From: Nematostella vectensis
Lineage: Eukaryota; Cnidaria; Anthozoa; Actiniaria; Edwardsiidae
Assembly (NCBI RefSeq): GCF_932526225.1
Contig: NC_064041.1
Coordinates: forward strand, 10,398,813-10,462,812
Length of the DNA: 64,000 bases
Direction of reading: 5' to 3'
This document shows, one piece after another, positions 56,073 through 64,000 of this stretch. How positions within the stretch are numbered: the first letter of the stretch is position 1; every line of letters starts with the position of its first letter. The position numbers and the translations under genes were made by a program. Below the pieces are notes generated by a model that did no database searches, had not been told where the DNA came from, and saw only the letters and a list, made by a program, of their open reading frames with translations.

Positions 56073-56231
56073 GCCCGCACATTACCATAGAAACCTACTA
56101 GAGTGCAACGCGCGATTTTGCACGAAGGTAGTTAGAAGGCAAATTTCAATGTCAAGTGCGCGCGCATGCTTTCAGGTGGAATCAGAGTTTTCCTCAGAGG
56201 TCATTTTATAAACCATGATGATTAATTTTGG

Positions 56232-59200
56232 TTATTCTGCGTAATTTTTATCACTTTTTGCACACCATTTAATAAGCACATCTGCAACGTCTTGTCTGTT
56301 AAAATTTGGCAAAAGTAAGATATATACAAGTCTTTTGACCGAACAACCGCGATGCATCAGATAGATAAAAATGTCATGCATTGGATCTTTATATCGCTGA
56401 TCCAATAAAGTGATTTGTTCCACGTCGAAACCAATGCAATATCCAAGCATTCGAAAATCACTTTGGTCAAATTCGTGTTTCACGTTTAATTTGGTACAAA
56501 CTTTAATTCTTTCGTGTGCTGGAAGCTCCTCAATACTTGAATTAAGTTTTTTCTCTGGAAGGTGTTGGAGTTTCACCTCTACTTCAGGATTGTTGAAAAC
56601 AGCATCTCCACAGCGTTTACGCAGAATTTGGTCCAATGTTTCACTTATTACAGGATTTATTATCCTGCCCTTATTCCCGCCAACAATGTTATTAAGTTCG
56701 AGGTTACCATTTGAAGCATGGTACACGGTAACCATTTGAAGCATCTGCATATTTTGTGTTTGGGGAAGAGGCTGTCTTATTGCCAATGAATACTCATCTC
56801 CAATGCAACCATTACCAGCTTGACCATTAGCTTGCGCTTTAAAGAGAATATAGAAAAGCACATCAATGGAAAAAAAAAGGGTGTATCACTAGAGAGAACC
56901 TAATGTACTTTGACAACAACAAAAACAGGTTTCACTAGCAACAATGGGGGTCGACCATTAATTTTTTTTGGGGGAGGGGGCAGTCTTTTGTGTTCTATTC
57001 CCGTAACTGGCGTGCAGGATATTTCTATGTCGTGCATAGGGGCTAATCTTGTACAAAGACACCGCAAAATACATTATGGGGAGCCTGGAGAAGGTGTGTG
57101 GCGCATGACGGACAGGATGCGGTTTGAGGGGTCAGAGATGGTCGGAAAATACGTCTCCGCTTTGGTATTTCTGTGGTTGGCCGCGCAACAGCAAAAAACG
57201 ACTAGGTACGAGTCTGCAGAGGGGCCGTTCCAACAATAAGTGTTTTATGTTTTATAGACAGGTGTAAAGCTCCTGAACAAAATTTCCTGGTAGAATACCT
57301 TCTTCGGGTAATGGCTGCAAGCTGCTTTCTCCCTGCATCTCACATTGAAACTCATCTTAAAATGAAATTAGAAGGTTGTTAACTTTTTATAGGATTTTAA
57401 ATTTAATCTATTATTTTACTTTTTTAACCTCTATTTGATTATACAATATGCCGTTTTCTTTACTTTCTAATTACTTTCCCATAAAATTGTATAAATCTAG
57501 TAAAATAATAAATAATTTAAATTTAGATTATTGTAAATAGATGTAAAAATAGATTTTTGTAGGGAGAAAAAAGCTCAGCCAGATTCAATGGAGAGTCTAA
57601 TTTATAAGAGTTAGCGTACCTGGTTAAACTAATGTCACTGACAATTAGACATGATGAAAAGTAGGAAATAGAGAATGTGGAATGACCGGGGGCTAGTCTT
57701 GTCTTTCATCAATTTGTTGTAGTCTTGTGAAAATAAAGTTCTTGATATGTCTTGAAGTAAAGTCTTGATATTTAATCGTGAAGTATCTGAAGAATCAGAG
57801 AGGTTTAGGGGAGGGGGTCTCAGTCTATTCTGGATCTACTTACTGTACACTCAGCTGTAACAACAGGATAGGTTGTCAATATGGTGTTATATATAGTGCA
57901 GTACCTTCTGGTCCTTGCTGCGAACAGATTGCTCCCTGGGTTTCATTTTGGATTTTATCTTGAAATAAAAGTAAAAAAATACAACAAATAGTAGATAAGT
58001 GGTATCAATAAATGCTATATTTACATATAGATTTGTTGACCAATATCACAAATAATATTCTCACTTGTCAAATTAATGTGTTTGATTTTAGTAAATAAAA
58101 TATCTACATTGAAAAAGAAAACCTTACAATTATCATTATTATACTTTGCTAAAAGAATGGCTTTTTCCAGAGATATAAAAGATTTCTATTAATTCTCAAA
58201 TATCTTAATATGCTGGTAATAATCCTAATTCTTTACCTACAGTAATAAAAGTCTTAAAAATAAAGAAAATTGCTAACCAAGAAGTTATGACAAGCTTCAA
58301 AATTTTTGTCGTATTCAAATTCAGCAAAGTAGTAACTCCAGGGATCTAAGCACATGTTGTGTGGGAAGTTTTGAAGTTTGATTCGCACAGCTCAAAATTC
58401 TAGTTACACGGAACACTTTGAAAAAAAAAAAACATTCTGTACCTGCCCTTTTTAGTGCATTAAGATTATTAGATTTGCAGTGCAACAGACCTGTTAACTG
58501 TACAATTAACACTACATGTACCTTCTGCAACAGTCCCACCAGTCTGTGGAATTTTGGACATGCGCCCAACAACAGGAAAACTCTAATTCATCAGCAGAAG
58601 GCATATTTTACCCCTATACATGTAACGGTTCTGCTGCAATGCTAATCTGAAAATCTGATAACCTATCTGACATTACAGGTATCACAAAAAGACTTTGAAG
58701 TTTTTGCTTTCCTTAACTTTAGGTGAAAACTTCAGGTAACTCTGCTGTCTCTACTTTGTTTCAAAGGTTCTAATTTGAGTTCTTTACCATAGCCTTTGAG
58801 TTTCCTTGTCAAATAGCTTTTTAACCCATCAACACTGTAGGTTTTTGCACAACTATCTGAATAAGAGCATGGGGATGAATTATTGGCTCCAGGATGTGAC
58901 TGTGAACGGCCAAAACCAGTAGAGCTTCGCCTGGAATCTAAGAAAAAATAATTTGTCTTTATAATGTGCTTAATTCATGAGAGAAAATCCAAAACCCAAC
59001 TACTGTGACTGGCAATAGCACCCAAAAATCAATTATTGTGATAGAAGACTGGGATGTACTTTGTATTTGGTAGTTACAGTACCTGGACAGTCCCTAGGAG
59101 TAGGATCCGAATTTCTACGTGCTTGAGTGGCAATATTTTCTACAGTAAAAATAGAATGCATAGGTGATATGAGACAAGCTGGAGGGTCCACTTACAGTAC

Positions 59201-60345
59201 AGTGCAACCTGGATTTAAGATTCTCTATTCTATACATAATAATTCTCAATTTCTTGATTATCTATTTTCTTTACCAAAAAAAAAGACCCCAAAAATGACA
59301 CTGGGTTCACATCCAGTCTTCGGCCTCATCATTGTCGAACTAATATAAAGAAATTCACCATTTTTTACCAAAAACCTAAAATCTGGAATGTTCTTACTGA
59401 ATGCCCGACAAATATTTCCTCTTTCAAGAAAAAAATGAAAATACTTTTATTTAGTGTTTGATCGTTCACCTGTGACGACAGCTCTTTTTTAAATACATGT
59501 AAAATGGAGGAGCTCCCCTATCCACAAAAGCCCGATTAGTTTCAAGGATTAAAATTTCAATTGAAATTATAAGATTTTAAAGAAGAGCACATACCTAGAT
59601 TATTGTTAGTAGCTCCATTCACAACCCTCTGCATCGAGTGTCTTGATCGCAGCCGATAAAGTGTCCTACGACACCTACTTAAAACCTTTCGCCTCAATCC
59701 GGGATTAAACAAGCATGTCACTACAATTACAAAAAACACTAGGCAGCCAATTACTATAAAAGCAATTTTCCACCCAGAAATAGGATGGTCCGGTAAATGC
59801 TCTTTGCTGTCAGTGCTTGGTGCAGTGGTACAAGGGTCCCGGGTCTTGCAGTTTTTTCCAGAAATTTTGGCACAACTTGAGACATGGACATCCTTGCCAT
59901 CATGACAACACTTTTCACATGCCGGACACTTTGCAGTGCTATTATCAAAGTAATGCCCTTCATTACACTTGGGCAGACAAACAGTGGTGTCTTTTTCCAC
60001 ATCACACTTTCCTGTTTTCAATCTGTTTTCACCACAGATTGTACAAGCCTGGCACATGCTATAGTCTCTAACATTTGAGAAATTTGTGCCAGCTATGCAA
60101 GGGACGCACTCTACTCTTGTGTCTGTTGGGTAGGTACCCCCACATCTCACACTGAAACCGAATCCCAGATCACAGTGTGTCAAGTCACAGCTCCTACAGT
60201 GTGTCTCATTTTTGTTCTCATCCACGAGAGTGATTTCAATGCTGCTGTTACACCCAATCACCAATATAGGAGCTTGCACGAGCACCACAATAAGTAAAGG
60301 CACTAGACTCTGTGAAAAGAGACAACATGTGAAATCCAGCACCAT
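56232..60345 (-). CDS. TNF receptor superfamily member with death domain, copy B (six exons)
   Basis: Paralogue of 27978-32417 with the same exon structure: 60345-59595, 59139-59083, 58937-58677, 57958-57905, 57355-57299 and 56836-56232. All introns are phase 1; the product is 594 residues. Signal peptide, three Cys-rich repeats and C-terminal death domain are as in copy A. Its first exon is 24 bp longer, all in the membrane segment, which here is a normal hydrophobic helix of about 20 residues (IAFIVIGCLVFFVIVVTCLF). Both copies are intact and differ by scattered substitutions, including several in the death domain (for example GECIGFDLE against GYCIGFDVE). It is a plausible signalling receptor and probably nearer to the ancestral form. 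Upstream sequence is also duplicated, so both may share control elements. Confidence 0.86.
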
Positions 60346-61589
60346 AGAACTTTTATGGCAGTGTGCTTTCAAGGATTTGTTTAAAAAAAAATGAATGTAT
60401 CTTATTTAGCATCACACAAACATATAATTAATAAAAAACTTGCAGAAATCTTCGAGAATATAAAAATTTGAGCACATCATCCTATAAATGTAGTTATTAA
60501 CACATTGACCCCTCAACCGGCCTGTACCGGCTTTGGGAAGTACCCACAACCCAAAAAGATCATAAATTCAAAATAAACACAACAAGATGAAGATACTCAG
60601 GCATCAGTCTAAGGGATAAATGGTCTTGCAGATATGAATCCAACCAAGGTGTTGGCATCTACTCTTAAGCCAAATAATAGCACAGGTTCTTTGACAAATC
60701 TCAAATAGAACAAGGAGAGAAAAGCAGAATCACCCCTCTCAATAAAACGCTCAAAATACCACACAAGGGAGAGAGATCAGCAAACACAGCTCAAGACACA
60801 AATAGATACCTTTATTCTGATCCTCCAGGTACATTTCCTTGGCCTCAAAACGCAATGTCCATTCCTTGAAGGATTGTACAACCACAAAAATATCTTTACG
60901 TATTGCAAAGCATTCTGGGAGATCCAGTGGAAAATTCACGAGGGGAGGGCCAGTCAACACTCCTCTCCCCAAAGTCAGATGGTTTTTTATAAGTCTTTTC
61001 ACCCCGAAGCCAAACAAATCAATTCCAGGTCATACAGACCCAGAATAGCAGTGTAAACAATTTTGGAATCAATTTGGTTTCAGAAAAGACAGCATTTAGG
61101 AGAGCTGTGGTGATTCATTAGAAAACTATTTTCTCATCCGGGCAAAGCCAAACAAGAAAAAAAAATCATGAATCCACCTGCTTGCAAATATCCATAAGCA
61201 AAGCACTCAATTATGCCCCAAAAGACTTCATGATGTCCTGAGACACTCTCCTAATATGCTCATAGCTGTATTTTTGATGAAAAATACAAGCAACCATCAA
61301 CTTGTGCTGGCTTCAGCACATCGACGAGGGATTAAAAGTGGGGACCGCAAAGCACTGTTGGAAAGCTTGGATACCGCTGACTAGGTGCAGCTGTGTTTGA
61401 CTTTGACGGGCTGTATAAAACTCAGAATAGGGGGGGAGGTATCTGTTTTCAGTCTGTTTTTTTGTAAATTCAGCTCCAAAAAAGCCATGAGTCAAATGGG
61501 TTAATCATAAATTAATAATTATTTAGCACAAATAATGCAATTATTCATTTATAATAATGTTATAATTAGTAATTGTAGTTATTCATATA
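60346..61589. other. Upstream flank of TNFR copy B, no supported gene
   Basis: Matches 32418-33651 of copy A with small indels. Probable promoter and 5' UTR. No gene is recognised. Confidence 0.4.
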
Positions 61590-61831
61590 TACACCTATTT
61601 CAATAACAGTTGTCAGTGCAAATGGCAAATGGCGATTGGCAAATGGCAGTTCTACAACATCTCAAAGAATATCGATTAATCAAAACAATTATTCATTAAA
61701 GGTTACCAATGCTTGGCTCTGACATTGCTGGACTTTATATTTTAACACCTTCAATTTTACGAATAATTAGTACCCATAAGCCATTTACCATTTTGCCATT
61801 TGCACTGACAACCTCTTGTGAAATAGGTGTA
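61590..61831. mobile_element. MITE of the 'tacacctatttca' family, copy B
   Basis: Same element as 33652-33893, carried along by the segmental duplication. Confidence 0.85.
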
Positions 61832-61875
61832 TGTATTAAGGTAAGCCAAAAGAAAATGAACATACACTTTCTTCG

Positions 61876-62733
61876 CAGGTTCCCCAAGGTAACATTGTAT
61901 TTTACGTGTTTCATTTATAGCTACGGTAAATATTTGGTGAGATCCAATAAAACAATTGAGACGAAAAATATAATAAAATACTTCCAAACTTTTCTTACCT
62001 GTTTTTGGAGTTGTTAGTTACATCCCTGTGAAGTTTCCATCCATTTGGGGCAATATTGAGCGATTGTATTTCCCCAATACTAAGAGAAGAGAAAGGTAGC
62101 ACTCTAATGATGCTGAAATGGGCGGTAGAATTGAAACTTTAAAATTTCACCAAAATTCCTGCAAATTATACTGATACTTTACACTGCCACACAGAAATTA
62201 TGAATCCAGTTGAGTAATTCTTTGCGTACCTAAAACGCCATTTTTTACCTGCCTTGCCTTATCACCTATGCTTGATACAAACCCATGGGATGGATTTTCA
62301 ACCGTCCTGACAAAACAGCTTGTTTACATCTCCCTTCAGTCTCAATTTGCACGTGGAAGTGGGGCCTTGCTGTCAATTCCCATTGGTCAGTGACGGCGCA
62401 GCTTTTTGGGGAAGGGGGATGTAGATATACTGTAGATGTATCGTTATAATATTGTTTACATGAATTTTGGTGAAATTTCGAATTTCCAGTTTTCTAGAAA
62501 CGATTTTCTACCGCCCATTTCGCCAATTATAGACTACAATCTACAATCGCTCAATATTGCCCCAAATTGATTGAAACTTCACAGGATGTAAATAACAACT
62601 CCACAAACAGGTAAGAAAAGTGTGAAGGTATTTAATTATATTTTTCGTTCCATTTTTTTTATTGTAACCCACCATATATTTGCAGTAACTGTGAATGAAA
62701 CATGTAAAATACAACATTAGCTTGAGCAACCTG
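61876..62733. mobile_element. Foldback element, copy B
   Basis: Single-unit version of the element at 34261-35134. The left arm 61876-62160 pairs with about 62450-62733. It lacks the 323-bp tandem duplication seen in A. Confidence 0.8.
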
Positions 62734-64000
62734 TGCTTCCTTCAAATAATATAGTAATGTCCCCAATTAAAATACCAACACACTGCTGATGAATTTTGCA
62801 TGTAGATAATCACATGTGGATTGATCAATGTTACTATTAAAAACCTAAAAAAAGGTTTACTACTAAATCTGATTCCCAATTTATTCTAATAAAAATTGAC
62901 AGTTTATCGTTACAGCGTCACACATCACAATTGTACGACAAGTCAGTCAAATAATGGCAGCCATACCACAACCACAAGAATCTGGTCCAAGTGATGAGAG
63001 AGCCATAATGGAAAGAAGTATTATATCACCCATAAGTACTATAAGTTTCAGATTTTCCAGATTACTATTTCTGTGAACTACGTGCTTTAAAAAGGCTTAC
63101 TTGCAAAAAGTTGTTCTTTTGGCTTTAGCAGATGCATCGTGGCTAGTAAAGTTTACAATTACTTCGTGTTCGAGTAAGTATTATTGGGGTCTGCCTTCTC
63201 TCTACCCCTGGTCTAATCAATCATTAAAAAATCGATTTCGATACAAATTGATAAAAATCGGTGATTTTTATCGATTTATTCCTTAAATCATTATGGGGAA
63301 TAAGATGGATTGTATGGGAGAACAACCTTTAAGCCAGTAATGCAGGCCTTTTTCCAGTGTTTTATAATGAAACACCAACCTTGAGCGATTTGTAGCCGCT
63401 ATCTTGGATTTAGAAAAAAACAAAGATTGGAAACAGGAAGAGGTGGCAGAGAAGGAGATAAAGAAACCGGGTTAACACCTGCGTTGCAGGCTAAATAACC
63501 TTTAACATGGTAAACATTTAAACAAAGTCATGTCAGGTGAACTTGATTATAGCGACCATGCCAATGTTTCACCTCACCTCAGTCATCTCAGTGACCGCAG
63601 GGATGATTGTGGAAACAAGTACCCGGGGACCCCAATTCCATTAGAACAAGTTTTTATTGATTCTTTTTTATTCATTTTCTGTATAATTATAGTACTGGCA
63701 GTTAAATGAAGCAGGCATAGTGGCAAGCGTTCACAATTGGGCACTTCTCGATGACCTATTTTGGGTTTATAATCAATTGACTGGATAATTTTGACCATGC
63801 GAAAGCCACAAACTTGATCAGTTGTAAAGAAAAATCGATTAAGAAAATCGATTAAGAAAATGCTGTCGTAAATGTGTTGTCTGAATGTTCCCAAACGTTT
63901 AAATTAAAAGAAAAAATGAGATATTCAGGAAAAGCACTCCGAGCTGGGTAGTGTCGATGGCTTATTATGTTGATTGAGATTCACCAGGTATGGTACAGCA

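Larger units (their letters stand above)
54343..64000. repeat. Segmental duplication copy B (runs off the window)
   Basis: Near-identical to copy A from 'gtgttatttggtggtcgatt' onward. It keeps the empty Helentron site at 55513-55518 and lacks the BEL/Pao fragment. It contains the second TNFR gene, the small MITE (61590-61831), the foldback element (61876-62733) and the left end of the ATCGATTTT element. No end is visible. Confidence 0.93.

Noticed and set aside
1-64000. tRNA, rRNA or small nuclear RNA genes
   Set aside because: I looked for T-loop/B-box words and cloverleaf pairing around candidates and found none I could support by eye. A covariance-model scan would settle this.
14868-64000. 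Segmental duplication as an assembly artefact (unmerged haplotypes)
   Set aside because: The copies differ by large insertions, a 24-bp coding deletion and a 323-bp duplication and are separated by unique genes, so a real duplication is more likely. Haplotype duplication cannot be fully excluded without read depth.

Overview
The window looks like nuclear DNA of a marine invertebrate, most likely a cnidarian (sea anemone or coral). This is inferred from AT-rich sequence, short spliced exons with clear GT-AG sites, death-domain receptors, a CALHM-type channel gene and a heavy mixed load of transposable elements. No species name can be proved from the sequence alone. I reconstructed four host genes by matching splice sites and intron phases: a CALHM-like channel (6800-9170, minus), two near-identical TNF-receptor genes with a C-terminal death domain (27978-32417 and 56232-60345, both minus), and a large gene with three tandem death domains (41568-51403, plus).

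Layout. 1-6800 is mostly non-coding, with a minisatellite, a perfect 27-bp-arm hairpin and an interspersed repeat. 6800-9170 is the CALHM-like gene. 10419-14866 is a 4.4-kb satellite of 37-bp units with higher-order structure. From 14868 a segmental duplication begins (copy A, 14868 to at least 36400); its partner (copy B) runs from 54343 to the window end. Copy A carries two insertions missing from B: a 10.5-kb Helentron-type rolling-circle element (15985-26465), and a BEL/Pao retrotransposon fragment (26599-27822) where B has 420 bp of unrelated sequence. The rest of each copy holds the TNFR-death-domain gene plus a set of foldback elements. Between the copies lie an inverted repeat, a 3.4-kb foldback transposon with arms of 78-bp tandem repeats (38175-41543), and the triple-death-domain gene, whose ATG is about 25 bp from the foldback end. 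A decayed hAT-like transposase sits in its last intron and a 43-bp minisatellite follows its stop codon.

The Helentron encodes, on the minus strand, a large protein with a 2A-like ribosome-skipping motif, an OTU protease domain and an HUH Rep domain. After an in-frame stop comes a PIF1-type helicase split by a truncated LINE, then an AP-endonuclease-like domain broken by a frameshift, and a separate spliced RPA-like gene with a homopolymer frameshift. It is therefore a dead or dying copy. The paralogous empty site in copy B fixes both its ends, and both carry hairpins.

The host genes suggest a local death-domain signalling neighbourhood: two receptors that could signal through death domains flank a cytosolic multi-death-domain protein. 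That they act together is inference. The most unusual host gene is the triple-death-domain protein, whose N-terminus resembles a trypsin-like fold with no visible catalytic residues.
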